64,000 nt of DNA from Monarcha castaneiventris obscurior (Eukaryota > Chordata > Aves > Passeriformes > Monarchidae). The stretch spans positions 13,839,001-13,903,000 of the forward strand of contig JAMPIT010000884.1 of NCBI GenBank assembly GCA_026261815.1, read 5' to 3'. Below the pieces are notes generated by a model. It did not search any database. It saw only the letters and a program-made list of their open reading frames with translations, and was not told where the DNA came from. Of this stretch, positions 36,476-49,545 are shown one piece after another (the stretch's first letter is position 1; each line of letters begins with the position of its first letter). The translations under genes and the position numbers were made by a program.

Positions 36476-39400
36476 CTTTGTTAGACACAAATCCTTTCTC
36501 TGCTCCTCTGCCATCCCGTGTTTGTGAAAAAAAAACAAACAAAAACGAAGTTGCCTTTGCATACATTTCTGTGTTTCCAGAAAATCCAAATGCTTAAATT
36601 AATTCTCACAAATGAGCTAAAGAACATTTATATTGATTTTAATATTAACTTAAAGAGGCCCAAATGAAAACTCCAGTGCTTACTGAGGAATAATTTAAGA
36701 GACCACAATTTATAAAACCACCATCAGAAGTACAGAAACATACAGACAAGAACCCCATCAACCTCACAGTATAATATTTTGATACAATAAGACAGCAGAG
36801 AGAGATGGGTCAGATTTTCCATTTCTTGTGCACATAACTCATAATGATATTTGCTTCTCGGCAATGTTGCTTCACTGATATAGCCTGTAGCATATCAACA
36901 AGTGTACTTAAAGAAAGAAATCAGGATCAGTTAAGAAATGATTCACGAGCATGAGGAAAGGCTGCATTTGTAACAAACATTCAGCCATCTCTTCATGTTT
37001 GCTGTTCTCGCCTCCTGCTTACCAAGTAGCTTCCGTTTGAGTTTGCAGCATTCCCTGTGGAAATGGAAGCACTGGTCCAGTCACCAACCACACCTTTTTA
37101 GTTTTAAATACATATATTTGTATCAGGTGACTAAGGCTTTTCTTTCCCAGTTAAACAAAGTGTTTTCCTACATGATGACTACCCTATATTTTTGCTTTCC
37201 CACTTTAAAGGTTCATGGAGACAGCAAATCTTATTTTACTGTGCAGCATAGCAGGTGGAGTCACTTAGAGTGATGATGTAGTGCTGACCTCCCTTTGCTA
37301 CCTCTCAGAGAAAGTACAAGGTTTCCTTCCACTGGGATTTTAAAGAAAGATAACCACCATGACAGAATTATCCCCCTGTAAAAGCAGTGGAGAGTAAGCC
37401 TGGAGTGTGAATTAATTTCTTACTCATCAGCAGGTGTGTAGAGCCTCTAAACCTTGTCGTGTGCAGTTGCTGCTGAACACGTTGCACAAAGGAGCCACAG
37501 AAACTCGTACATCCCTCATGGGGGAGTCTCAGCTCCCCGAGCGTTTCCACAATGCCATCAGTGTCAGAGCTGAAGAGGAGGTGTCAGAAAAGCAGATTTG
37601 AATTTTTTTTGTAACCAAACCAGCAAGGGGAGGCACATCTTAGACTGGGGTAAGAAGTGTGGCTGTGACTTGCTGAGAAGATCAGATCCTTGGAGTGTAT
37701 TAAGCCTAAGACACAGTAACACTTTATTTCAACAGCAGAAAGCACCCTCAAGTTATAATCTAATTAGAGACATTAAGATTCATTTGCATGTTATGGGGCA
37801 TATTTTAGGGACAAGCTTCTTTGATCTTTAAAAAGCGGCCAATAAATGGTTGTCCTTTACCGTATCTAAATCAGGTAACCTGAAGTGAATATGAACTGAG
37901 TTTCAGTGTGCCAGAATTTACATAGGGATGATTAACATTTCAAACGGAACAGAGCAAACATTAAATGCAGGCATGTTATGTGTCTGTGACTGGCAGGAGG
38001 GTTGGGTTATTGCTGTCCTAGGAGATGAGTCCTAGGTGACTTTATCATCTTTCAGACATGGTAGACAATATTTGGTTTTATTCAAGTACCCCAAAAATGG
38101 GTTCTAAAAGGCATTGCATGCTGCATGTAAATATACGAGAGAAAGGGAGATGGAGAGAGATTTTGCTCTCTAATGGAGACTATTTCATTGAAATATGATA
38201 ATGGTTTTTTATTCAACTCTTTCCCTAGGTTAATACAGTCAGGTAATTCTTCTAATCTGTATTCAGGACATTTCAGCCAGTAATAATTTAGGAATGAGAA
38301 AAAATATTCAGGTCTCACTTCACCTTTGCAGAGCCTGGAAATTGACTGCAGACTGTCGGCCCTAAACCTTCATGTTTTATCGGGGAACAAGCTACAATCA
38401 TTCCTCTGGTTTAGTGCACATGTTTATGTGAGTGAGATTATTAAAGATCATATATAACTGGGCAGCCTGTTTATGACTCTTTGTGAATCCCCAGTGAAAA
38501 TAAGAGGGGTGTGTGGAATGCAGCTCTCTCCCCTACAGCTGTATTTAGGAAGGGAGAAATTCCCCTTTTTCTAATTACCTTGCCGAACAGTTTCTTTCCA
38601 GTAAGCTCTGTTTCTCTGTTGGCCAGTGCACTGGTTTTCTTTTTTCTGTTTCTATGCACCTCTCTTTTCCTCTGTACACTATCAGAAGTCTGGGGTTCTC
38701 ACTCTTGACACCTGAATTGTTTTCGTATTAGTCATTTATTTCAGGACTGTGCTGTCTGCCTGCTTCTGTAGGGCATTGGCTGTCACTGCATCTCCAGTAC
38801 ACCCAACAGGCTTTTCATATGGGAGCCAGTTGCTGCAATAACATAGAAACTGTGCTGTGCTGGAGGTACAAGTGCTTTGGGGTAAATACGGGCTCTGTCT
38901 CATATGGAAAACCCATCCCTAGCTGTCGTTCACTGCTGCTCACATTTCGTACCTGCATTCAGAGCGCTGGGTGAGACAGTGCAGAATAATGCCAGCATCT
39001 TTTCTCATGCATGTTTACCTTCTTCAAAGAAGATTTAATAGATTCTTTGTGTGCTGAGAAAGGCTCTCTGCATAAGCACATAAGGGACAAGGGTAGACAA
39101 ACTACAAAAATAGAAAGAAGGGAAAGATTATAGTAGAAAATATAAGTAAAGCAAAATCTGCTCATAGAATTTTCCCTACCACTGTGTTATCTATTCAGCA
39201 TCTAAAGCCCAATGTCACTTACAATTGCTCTGTAGGATTATCATGGTTGAGACTTTGATGTTCTGCTGCACCGGTGGTCTTCTCCATTTTTATCCGTAAG
39301 CAACAAGTCTTTTGAGCCTCCCCAGATTTTTGTATTCCTACTGCTATTAATAATGATGGACAAATAATATGGGCCATAACCACTGAAAGGCCAAATGTCT

Positions 39401-40083
39401 AGATCATGAAGAGGTGAAAGCAAGGTCACTGCTGGCCTTATATTTTTGAGGGGGAATATACAGATTTAGATTGTATTGCATGGCTTTGAAGACGTTTAGT
39501 TATTTATCTCAACTTGTTTCTGTAAACACAATAATAATTAATAATAACACTGTAGAAGTATTGCAAATATTAAGTGCTTTGGGAGCCTCAAAGGACCAGC
39601 TTTAAGTAAAGGCACAACACTATTATTAACTATGACAAATACTGACTGTAGCACTAAGTGTGCATTCATACAATCATTCATTCATTTTGTTTGTGCCCAG
39701 AAAACATACTGGGACAAAGCCATGGGTCTCCATCCACATTTTAACCTAAGTTTCACTCAGATTAGCCCTAGGTAAAAAACCAAGGTGAGCTAAATTTTCT
39801 GATAATGCTAACTGAATGAGCCAAGAGGTGTTTCTTGGCTGTGCTGGCCTGATCATTACAAAGGTGGCCAGAAAAGGAAAATAAGTAGTTTTCATTCTTT
39901 AATGAAAAGTAAGGAGGGTCTGAAATAACTTTTGTTTCTTTTTCTGGTGTACTTTTTACATCAGAAATTTACATTCTTTTTACACTACCATACCAGTGAA
40001 AAAAAAATTACAGGGTTTTAATAAAAGGTCTGGAACCAAGGGCAAGGGTTTTCAGTTGACATGATGCTGAAATATTTTTGCCA
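36476..40083. other. Intergenic, no gene recognised
   Basis: AT-rich single-copy DNA between two CR1 fragments. The segment around 37740-37870 has a density of recognisable factor motifs (see findings). The 39565-39640 segment looks like an old MIR-type tail. No open frame resembles a known protein. Confidence 0.45.
39565..39640 (+). mobile_element. Possible MIR-type SINE tail
   Basis: The words AAGTGCTTTGGGAGCCT, then AAAGGCACAACACTATTATTA, follow the order seen in the 3' tail of old amniote SINEs (an AAGCGCTTTGAGATCC-like box, then a short spacer, then ATTATTATTA). Only the tail is recognisable and the match is by eye. Confidence 0.4.
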
Positions 40084-40238
40084 GATGAGGTGGTGATTAC
40101 CCCATCCCTGGAAACATGCAAGGTCAGGTGGAATGGGGCTCTGAACAACCTGATCGAGTTGAAGTCGCTGCTCTTTGCAGGGGGGTTGGACCAGATGACC
40201 TTTAAAGGTCCCTTCCAACCCAAACTATTCAATGATAG
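40084..40238 (+). mobile_element. CR1 LINE 3' end, well preserved
   Basis: This roughly 155-base fragment reads through the CR1 3' region in the sense direction: CCCCATCCCTGGAAACATG, then the GGGGCTCTGAACAACCTGAT block, then GGGGGGTTGGACCAGATGACC, then TTTAAAGGTCCCTTCCAACC, and a short degenerate terminal repeat (CTATTCAATGAT). It is closer to the family consensus than the 36371 copy and is probably the youngest CR1 insertion in the window. It is 5'-truncated and non-coding. Confidence 0.94.
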
Positions 40239-42627
40239 CCTTGACTGTTCCAGACTTTATGCTGTGTAAGTTATCCAAGGGAGCTAAAAACGTACCTGAC
40301 TCTGTCTAAGCAGTGATTCTCTCTGTAGACAGTGGGTTTCATCAGGCACAGCACTCCTGTCACTGTGTCCTGCGCTGTTTTCCCTCCTAGCTCCCAAAGG
40401 AGGAGGTCTGAGGCTCGGCCCTGGAGTACACACTCCTCTCCCCAGCTGGAGTACTGTTCCTGTGGGAGCACTGCCGGTTGGAGTGGGTTACAACAGCCCT
40501 CAGGCTTCGTGTCGTCCGCTTTCCCTTCACTGAACCGACTGGAAAAGCTGCCAGTGTGTGGTTCCATGTGGAGAATAGTATGTGTGACAAGTGTGGGGGT
40601 GATCCTGGGTGATTTGTAATAGTTTGGAAAAGGCTGTCACTTGTGTGGCGTGTTTGCATTATGAGCAGGATAAATATTTCGCTCTGAGAGGTCTGTCTAG
40701 TTAGCAGAATTACGCATCTAGGCAGCAACAAATTGTCTTTTTGTCTGAATACAAGAAGGGTCTTTGAGATACTGAGCCAGGCAAATAGAAAAAGGCACAC
40801 CAGGGGGGAGCTGCCGCAGGCAGGTGCAATCAGGCTGGTTCCTGGGATGAGTGTTTGGTTCTCTAGAGTGTTATTTCAGCTAAAATAAATAAAGATTATT
40901 CATTATGATAATGTGCTGATCAGTATGTGCCTGCATCACATTAGACATCCTCCAGTGTTGGCCTGAGTTTTGGGAGCCAAGCAGTGTGATCCAATTGCAC
41001 CTGTACAGAGTCAGGTGGAGCAAGGACATGAGCTGGGGCCTGTGCCTTCCATGGCAGGATGATAAAAAGTAACCTGCATCACTGTGTCCCGTCCCTGAGA
41101 ACAAAGAAAGGTCCCCTCCTGAGAAAGGAGTGAGCAAGGGGAAAGGTAAGGGCCTGTACAGAACTTTCAGGATAAGACTGGAAGAACGATGAGGATTATA
41201 CCTGGGGAGAAGTGCATGGGTGTCCATAGCCTAAGAAAAGGCAGAAGGGAGCAGGGTAGATCTGCCTGTTACCATGACAATAGGCAACAGAGTATCTGTG
41301 TGAGGAACAAAAAGATTAGCAGTCATCCAGGAAAGATTCCCATCAAACCCCTACATTTTCTGCAGCTTAATGAATGGAAATTTAACCTTTTATTTGAAAG
41401 ATTGTCAACTCGTTGGAATCTTGCCTTCCCATCCCACCAGCAACTAATACATCCTGTAGCCACTACAAATTTTGTGTATTACAACATTTTTCACATCAGT
41501 CTGAAGGCATATTAGAATTCAATGGCAGCTGTAAGAGTGATGTGAATGTGAGGAAGAACTTTTCCAGGAAAAAGAGTCTCTGTGTAGTTCAAAATTTTGC
41601 ATTACCACTCTAGTGAATCCTAAATAAATCTATATTTTTAGCCTTGATGCTACAATGTGGCTGGTCCATTAATTCATTATTGCCTCTCACATATACAACC
41701 CTTTGCCTAACTATGGAATGATTGTAGAATACTGTCACCCTGAAGAGGTGATATTTTACCTCCACTTTGCATTGTTATAGTAACAATTCCTGGTTCAGAG
41801 CCCTGGTTAATAAAACTTAACAGCTTTTTTCCACAGGAGCTGTTTTTGTGATCCTTCAGCTACCTCTGCTCTCATGGGGTGAAGAGAACGATATATCCAA
41901 CACTGGGATGTTCTAAGGCCTCAAACTGTCTGCCAGATGCTTAATGAGAAATGTGAGCTTAAAGTCAAGCAAATGGTAGAAAAACCCGTGTGATGGGTTA
42001 AGCTTGATAAAGGGACCAGCTAATTAAAGAAATCTGAAGGGAACAAACTACTCTCAAAGTATAATGTTTTAGTGGGTATTAATGCTCTATACTGTAAATT
42101 AATTGCTTATTCTCATGTAGCAAGTAATTTCAGTTTGTGTTTGTCCTGCACCCAGGTCTGTATGAACATTATGAAACAAATTAAAGGGATGAAAATGATC
42201 TGATCTGGATGTAGAGACACACACAAACGAGCAGGTTCATCTGAGTGGCTTTATACAAATACCTAGGACGGCCTGTTTGGAATATTCATGCTGAGCTGTT
42301 AGTCATCTTCCCAAATATTCATTTAGACTTTTTTTAGGCTCTTAGAGGAGATATAATCAAATATTTGTGAAGCCTGCATGCAGCACTGCTGCTGGAATTG
42401 TGTTTTGGATTCTCTAACACGAGGGCAGAGCTATGTGGGCTGCTGCTGTGCACTCTCTAACAGGCTCTGCGAAGCCTTCTAATTTGAAACACAGCTATTA
42501 TTTCCCCAAAGCCTGACACAGTGAGTGTTCACATCCTGATTTTCATTACTTTCATTTTCTGGGACTGAAAGCCCTTGGACTGTGGGCTGCAGAAGTTTTG
42601 TTCTAATCAGACTTTTTTGTTGTTATT

Positions 42628-42654
42628 TTGTTGTTGTTGTTGTTGTTGTTGTTG
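42628..42654. repeat. (TTG)9 microsatellite
   Basis: Nine uninterrupted TTG units, preceded by imperfect units from 42619. The plus-strand frame through it encodes a Cys or Leu run that is an artefact. Confidence 0.93.
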
Positions 42655-45256
42655 GCTTTTTTGTTTCTATTTTTTTACTTTACTCAGCTACTGTTTTCAT
42701 CAGAAGCAAAAGAAAGGCGTAAGGATTGGACTTTCAGTCAGGTCCCTTTTTCATCCATAGCATATCCAAGTCTGGTTACTTTCTTTTCATACATGACATT
42801 ATTTGTAGGACATATTTGTTGATGACTCTTAGGAAGTTTCCTAGTAGTTTTAGAAAGACTCTGTTTGGCCTCACTCACACTGTTTTTTTAATCATAATAG
42901 TTACAGATAGCCTATTTCTTGAAGTTTAGACAAGGTTTTACTGTAATAAAGGTTGTAAATATATATTTTATTTCACAGTCCTCTGCTTGAACTGAATACA
43001 ACAAAAGAATTACAACCTTACAGATTAGTATATATATTGTATATAAAAACCTATAAAACTCCATGAATTATCATAAGAAAGAAGTAATCATTCTGTTTCT
43101 CAAACATAAGAATCTTTAAGTACCAGTAGGAAGCCTGCAAACTACATCTAAGGGGCAATTTCTGCAGTGTAAAAATTGGCAAATGCAAAATTTGCCTACA
43201 GATGCTAATAATTTATGAGTTATGATCCATGTAACATTCTGCAGCTGATTTTTCTGCACTAAAGTAAAGGCAGGTCTTTGTGCAATAATGGTAGTTATTG
43301 TACAAAGCAGAAGTGGGCATTATAAGCATTTTCAAACACTACTGTGTGTCTTAGAAGTTCAAAATGTGTCAGCAGGAAAACCAGCATTGTAGGAAACTCA
43401 GGATCCTGACACAGTCAAACACAAAGCGGATCAATTAATTTTGGGTGTAAGAACTTAGTGTGCTTTTAAACACTGGAAAATTTCAAGGTCACTGGTGGAC
43501 CAGGAGTGCGAAACGTGCCACGAAGCATAACTACCCCACAGTGCCGACAATGTCATTCAGACTTAGGTGCTTAACTTCTTGAATGCCCCTTGAAATCCCT
43601 TTTCTGGTGTCTAGAGGAAGGAAACCACAGGTCTCAGGGGGGTTTTGTTCTGTTTCTAATGACATTCAGCAATGTCATCTCTGCTAGAGATCTTTAACGC
43701 TCAGTTTATCTTATTGCAACAGGGTGATAATGAAACCTGCTTGCAAAATGAATATTTAATTTTAAGATAGCTAAGTCACTTTTATCCAAAACACTCAAAT
43801 ATGTAAAACACTACTGCTTTGTGAGCTGCACAAATGTGCCCCACTGCTTGGGGAATGGCTGGTGCCTGTTGTATTGCAACCCTGATTTAATGAGCTGTCC
43901 TTATAGTTCAAAATAGAAAATATAAAAAGTAATCAGCTGGGATCCTGATTACCTTTGCCCATGTTATAATAAGACCTTTGTGATACAACAAAAAGTTCTG
44001 AACAATGCTGTCTGCATCATCATCACAAGCCAAGATTAAAATAGATGTTCTGTTATGTTTGGGAAAGTCTGGTGGCCTGATTTTCCAAAGCACTGTGTGT
44101 CTGAAAGCAACCTTGGCATTCAAGGTGCAAATGACAGAGAGAGAAAAGAACTATTTACTTGTAAAAAGTAGTCAAATTGGAAAAAGTTAGAAAATTGACT
44201 TTTACAAAATGAGTCCATGGTCAATAACAACTTTAGCAGAAGGGAGACTAAATTTACTGGCATATATGGAATGAGTGATTTAATCTATTGCTGAATGACT
44301 GCCAGTGCTGGGGTGAAATACAGCAGATGTTTTTCATGGAAACTTTAAACATAATTTTCCAACAGAAAGTGAGGCATAATATTGTCTCTGATAGAAATAG
44401 TAGGAAAAACTTCAGTGGGTCCAGTAACTGTTGTCTTGTTCCTAGTGAAATCCTCTGCACCTTTTTTTCTCATTTCAATTTTAATCCTTTTTCTGCTAAA
44501 GAACCAATATGCTTAGGAATAAAGTGAAATTATCATAGTAAGCAAAAGGAATTAATTCTGCACAGAAGCAACAGAATTAACCAGTCTGAGGTGAGTAAGC
44601 TTGTGTACTAAGCAAAACCTACATATTTAGACCTTGTTACTCATCTCAGCTGCTACATAGATGGGAGAGCAAACTCTTGCAAAAGCTACTCCACAACGGC
44701 AGCACCAGGTATTAGAGGCAATTTAGGTAATTATTAAATGGAAATGGTGACCTCTGATGTTGGTGTTCTCATCATTTCTGCAGAGCATCCCTTTGGTATA
44801 TACACAAGATGGGCTCTGTCCCTGGGGCTGTGCAATGCCCACTCAAACCCTGCAAAATATTCAGTTTTTAACCTAGAAATGCCTATGCTAAGATGCACAA
44901 TAAGAGAATACAAAGGCTCTTGACCCATAAAGGTCTTGTTTTACCTTAAGTTTCCTAGGGCTTGACAAGGGAAGACATGCAAAGTTATGAGGAAAACTTT
45001 CCAGAGATATGTGTGAGCACAGGGAATCCACAGAAACACATTCAGGAGTAAGTTTTAGGTTAACATTGATATTGTATGATGGCAAGAAACAGAAGAATGA
45101 CAAACAACAGACCATTAATCCTGTTGGTAATCTTATCAATTTGTTTGGATAAGTATCTATTCAGGTTTTAAAAGTTAAATACATTCATGAGGTGATATGG
45201 ATTATCCCATAGTTCATGCTCTGGAGATTTAAGGGAGGGTGCTTCATTAGTTATAA

Positions 45257-45273
45257 AGAGAGAGAGAGAGGAG
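45257..45273. repeat. (AG)n microsatellite
   Basis: About eight AG units at the upstream edge of an old CR1-like fragment. Confidence 0.85.
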
Positions 45274-45299
45274 CCATAAGCCAGTCCACAGCCCCCACA

Positions 45300-45480
45300 G
45301 TGTTGTTCACTGTAGAGCTATTCCAACTCATTTAAAATGGCTCAGTGATGAGGTTTTCATGACTTCCTCTGGGAGATTATTCTACAGAATTGCAAATCTC
45401 AGAAATGGGAAGTGTAAATATTCCCTCAGTTAATTTAATTAAGCTCCTCTCCATTCTTGCCCTCTCATCACCTTGTAATT
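45300..45480 (-). mobile_element. Old CR1-like LINE fragment
   Basis: On the plus strand, words such as GATGAGGTTTTCATGACTTCC, CTGGGAGATTATTCTACAGA and CTCCATTCTTGCCCTCTCATCACC follow the order found in the antisense of the CR1 3' untranslated and ORF2-end region. This region encodes a 'Gly-Asn-Leu-Leu' type surrounding in live copies. Many substitutions suggest an old subfamily. Both boundaries are approximate, and an L2- or L3-type relative is possible. Confidence 0.42.
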
Positions 45481-46482
45481 TCTCTCTTCTCTTACTTAGC
45501 ATATTCCTCTAAAACTCTGTGCTTGAATGGCTGCTAATCTGACTGGGGATAGGGAGTAATCCTTCTTTCTCTGCTTTCCCCATGTTGGATTCACTGCTTG
45601 ACTGTGCTTGGAAGGAAGGGAGGAAGTCAGGCAGGGCTTGGGGAGGCCAGAGGAATACGCACGGAGGGGCTGGCTCAGCCTGCACCGCCCACAGAGGAAT
45701 GTGGTGGAGTTTTGCATGGCTTCTTTCACCATGCTGAGCTCTCCAGTACTTTGCCTGACTTCATCCCTGCAGCACTCCTGGAAGGAAGCAAAATAACCCC
45801 ATTTTAAGATAATGGAAGTGGCATAAGCTGTTAAGCAAGTGATAATGTGTCTCCACCACACCGTGCAGTACCAAGCTGAGATGCTCGAGATGCTTCTATC
45901 AGATCAGGTGGGGTGCCCGAAGCAGCATCTGCTGGTGCGCTCTGCACAGAATAATTTGCCCTGTAAAGAAGCTAACTTGGGTCTGTTTCCACTGCACTAA
46001 GGAGTGCAAGCATGGTGTTTGTGACAGATGTTAAATGAGCTCAGCTCTTGTTAGGCAGCTAAGAAAGGAAAGACTAAGGGGGTCTGGTGGAGTCCTGGTG
46101 AGAGAGCTGCTGACTGGCATGAAAATCACAAAAGATGATAGTGATGCAGGACCTTTCTTGTCAAAAGCCTGGGATAATGTCACCTTAGCTCTGTAAACTT
46201 AGAATAGAAACCAGTGAGTATTAAAGCTGAAGTTTACCTAGCAATAATGTCTGGTTCTGTTGCTTGGCTACTTATTAGGCTGGTAATTTTCTACTTTTTT
46301 ATATTTGATAGGCTACAATCTCCTGCTTTGTAATAACTGAAGTCAGATCACTTCCTTGATCCAATAGAGCTATTGAAATTTTACTCCACTGAAAATCAGT
46401 CATCATATTTAAGAGGGAATTAGAGCTTACATGCTCTGTCCACATATAAACAGGAATGGACATAAACTTACAGGAATGCCTG

Positions 46483-46497
46483 TCTCTCTCTCTCTCT
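46483..46497. repeat. (TC)n microsatellite
   Basis: About seven and a half TC units followed by GTGT. Confidence 0.85.
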
Positions 46498-48066
46498 GTG
46501 TAGTCCGAGCAGTCAAGATAAATAGATGTCCAATATCTTTTGTCCTAAATACCTTTCTTCTTTCTAAATTTTTTTTTTAATTTTTAAATGTTCTTTTTCA
46601 CTTCCTGACTTCCTGTTTATGGCTAAAATCCAATTCAGAGTATCAGTAGATCTGATGGTTTGAAATAGGAATGATTTACTTTATTTAAAAAAACCAACCC
46701 AATCAAGTCAAATGATGAAGGTTGCCATAGTTAAGTCAGCAGAGTTACATCAATGTTAAGCAATTATAAATGAAAGAACCAAACTCTAAGTAGTCTGTAG
46801 GATCTGACCTTTAATGCACAGCTATTAATACTTCAACTCCACTCTTTGTACTTCTCAGATCTCCACTCATGCCTGTTGCCTCCAGTTCCTGTTTCGACTT
46901 GGCACTAACATGTTCAAAATTCAACGTCTGCCCAATGACCTTCTCTAGCCACAAATGCTTTTTTCCCTTTTTGCCCTCTATTTATTAACTTTCTTTTAAA
47001 TTTGTTAGATGTCAGGAGCTTGTCAAACATTCTCCTTTCAGTTCTTTACTACCTTCAGACCTCTTCCCCTCTGTCTTTAAAATCCTACTGTTTCTTCTCT
47101 GCCTGTCTCCTGCTGGCACTGGTACATGTACTCAGTAACTTAGGGGGAGGCAGTTCTGCTTCTTCAAGTTCAGTAAATGGATCAGCTCAGCATGGAAGAT
47201 CAGGAGAATAGCATGGAAGTGACAGAGAGATGCTTTTAAAACTGCCCAGTAAGAAATGGATGAGTGAACATCTAATGGTGAGGTAAGAGGGTAAAGACAG
47301 GTGGCAAATCTCTCCTGGGTTTGCTTTATTATGTTAAGAATACATTCCTGTGACATGCAGTGTACAATATTTTCCAATAAACTACATCTCGTCTTCAGCA
47401 TTTTACCCTTGATGCCTGCAAGGCATGTTTTTTTAAATTGGGCTTGTGACCTTTCTGATTCGTGAAATGTAAAAATAGAAAGCTCTTATGAAATTATTTC
47501 TTTTTATCTGATAGTGTTGAATTTTGTGAGTGTATTATTAGTATGAAGACTTTTCTTTGGGGGTTACAAGTACTGTTTACTCTGACATTTAGTGAAGGGA
47601 TGTTCTGTTCTCATGACTGCATTTGCTCCAAAATGCTAAGTAACCACAGAAATTAAAAAAAATTACAAGTGCCAACATTTTAAGTATATGTTCATATTTT
47701 GGTTTTGCTGTGATGCTCACGCTTTCAGCAAGTGTTTTGATTTTTTTTTATGTTTAGGTCATCTTCAAAAAGAATGCAGCTTTGCAAAGAATGACCTTTA
47801 CTGAGTTTGTAGGAAATGCCACTTTGCTCTCAAGTGAGGTGAGATTCATGTGGGGAAGGCTGCTGCTCTGCAATCCTGAAAGCAGTCACTCGCTTCTTTC
47901 TTCCTCTGCAGGATAGGCAAATGCTTTCTGCAGGCCTAGGAGAAAGTGTGGCTACCCCCTCTCAGCCAGGACTCCTCCTGGGACCCCAGTCAGGCCTTTT
48001 CAGAGACATATTGCTCTCTAAAGTAGTGGTATCAGACAAAATGCTCTCGTGTTCTTACAGAGGCTG

Positions 48067-48096
48067 CAATATTGACCTCATCAATATTGACCTCAT
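48067..48096. repeat. 15-bp tandem pair (CAATATTGACCTCAT)
   Basis: Two identical adjacent copies at 48067-48081 and 48082-48096, a simple local duplication. Confidence 0.92.
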
Positions 48097-49419
48097 CAGC
48101 TTCCCTGCACTATGTTTGAAAGGTATAAAATGAAAAGTATAAAAATGAAAGTAAAAATTACAGAAGTTCTCCAGAGGGCCCAGATTCATTCTAACCTGAT
48201 CAAATTTGTCCTGTAGGAAAAAGGGGTACAGCCTCAGCAATCCATTGTCTATCCCATATTCTAAACATTTAGTAGAAAATCTCTACCCAAAATGCTGATG
48301 AGATGGAATAGGAATTTCAAAGAAGAAATGGCATTAAGCCTTCTAAAATGTTTGCCAATAGGCTTTCTTTAAAGAAAAAAAGATTTGGTCTTAAAGATGT
48401 TCATTTTAATTTGAACATTTACTGCCAGTGCCATGACAAAAAGCTCAAGTATTGTTAAAGTGTGGATAGAAAATCATGTAATAACTACTGTAATATTAGT
48501 TACACATCTCTTATCAGCATGGGTGTGAATGGATCATTTGTTTGTCAACAACATACTTCCCTCATTTACAGAGATAGAGATTATATATATATAGAACAGT
48601 TATTCATAATCAGACAAAAATATAGTCTGATTTCTGTCGCAAAGTTGTTTTTAAATTGCCAGATTACTTCCAATACTTTTTTGTTTCCTGTATTTAGTCA
48701 GGAGTTACCAGTGCTGATCTTTTAGAGGTTTAACATATGCTTAAATTTTGACAATATGAGAATTCCTGCTAGCTTTGATAGGCTAGTCATTGGGTATATA
48801 CGTGTAAAAGTCTTAGTGAGAGCTGATGCCAAGTCCTTTGCTGTCTAACTCTTGGCCAGAAAATGACCCCAGGCTGAATGGAAATACTAGGAAATAAAAA
48901 AACAGAAGTACACAGATGCTGTTACTATTCTCCTGAGTCATACAGATTCTAAAAATATTTTAAAAGCTGTTCACTTCAAAATTAAAAAGTGCATTAAAAC
49001 CTTCAAATTATTTTTTTTAATAGATCATGTGTAAATATACACCTCTAACTTTGTTTTTCTATCTTTATTGAAAAGTATTGTTCTTTAAGTGAAAGACATT
49101 TTTGTGGTTAACCTTAGAGGAGAATATCTGTTTATTAACTAATAGAAAAACTGTAGTGCTTGATGGCAGCAGGAGCAGCATCATATTTCAGTTTGAACAG
49201 CTGCTATCTCCATGGCCAGACCTGGCAATCCTTTTTGAATTTACACACAGAATAGGCCCAGACAAGAAGATGTGGTTCAGCAGCGTCCCTAGAAAGACTT
49301 TTATGCCCTATTCTGCAGCCACGCCTATGTGGCTACCCGTGAGTCAGCAGAGCAGAAATTAAATTTTCAGTGAGTGCAGTGAATTCAGCAAGCAAATAGA
49401 ACTCGTCATTTTCTGGTAA

Positions 49420-49545
49420 TTCAGCTCCCCGTTGTGTCACTGACCTTGGGCAAGTTATTCAGCTTTCCAATGTTTCATCTTCTATGTTAAATGGATTTAA
49501 CAAGACCTAATCATCACACAGTATTCTGTAGGCCTCAGTGGAAGT
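49420..49545 (+). mobile_element. MIR-type SINE remnant
   Basis: The string GTGTCACTGACCTTGGGCAAG, then TTATTCAGCTTTCCAATGTTTCATCTTC, then TTAAATGGATTTAACAAGACC, reproduces in order the core of the MIR family (the 'gtgaccttgggcaagt', 'cctcagtttcctcatctgt' and 'aaatggg' boxes). This is an ancient SINE fixed before the amniote radiation. Only the central part remains. Confidence 0.68.

Larger units (their letters stand above)
40239..45299. other. Intergenic, no gene recognised
   Basis: AT-rich DNA with a GTT microsatellite at 42628-42654. The stretch 42240-42560 looks less repetitive and more motif-rich than its surroundings (see findings). The 43535-43620 region contains ACTTAGGTGCTTAACTT, reminiscent of an old amniote repeat, but too weak to name. 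No protein match was recognised. Confidence 0.45.
45481..49419. other. Intergenic, no gene recognised
   Basis: AT-rich sequence with a TC microsatellite (46483-46497) and a 15-bp tandem pair (48067-48096). I see no gene, and no repeat family I can name with confidence. Confidence 0.45.
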
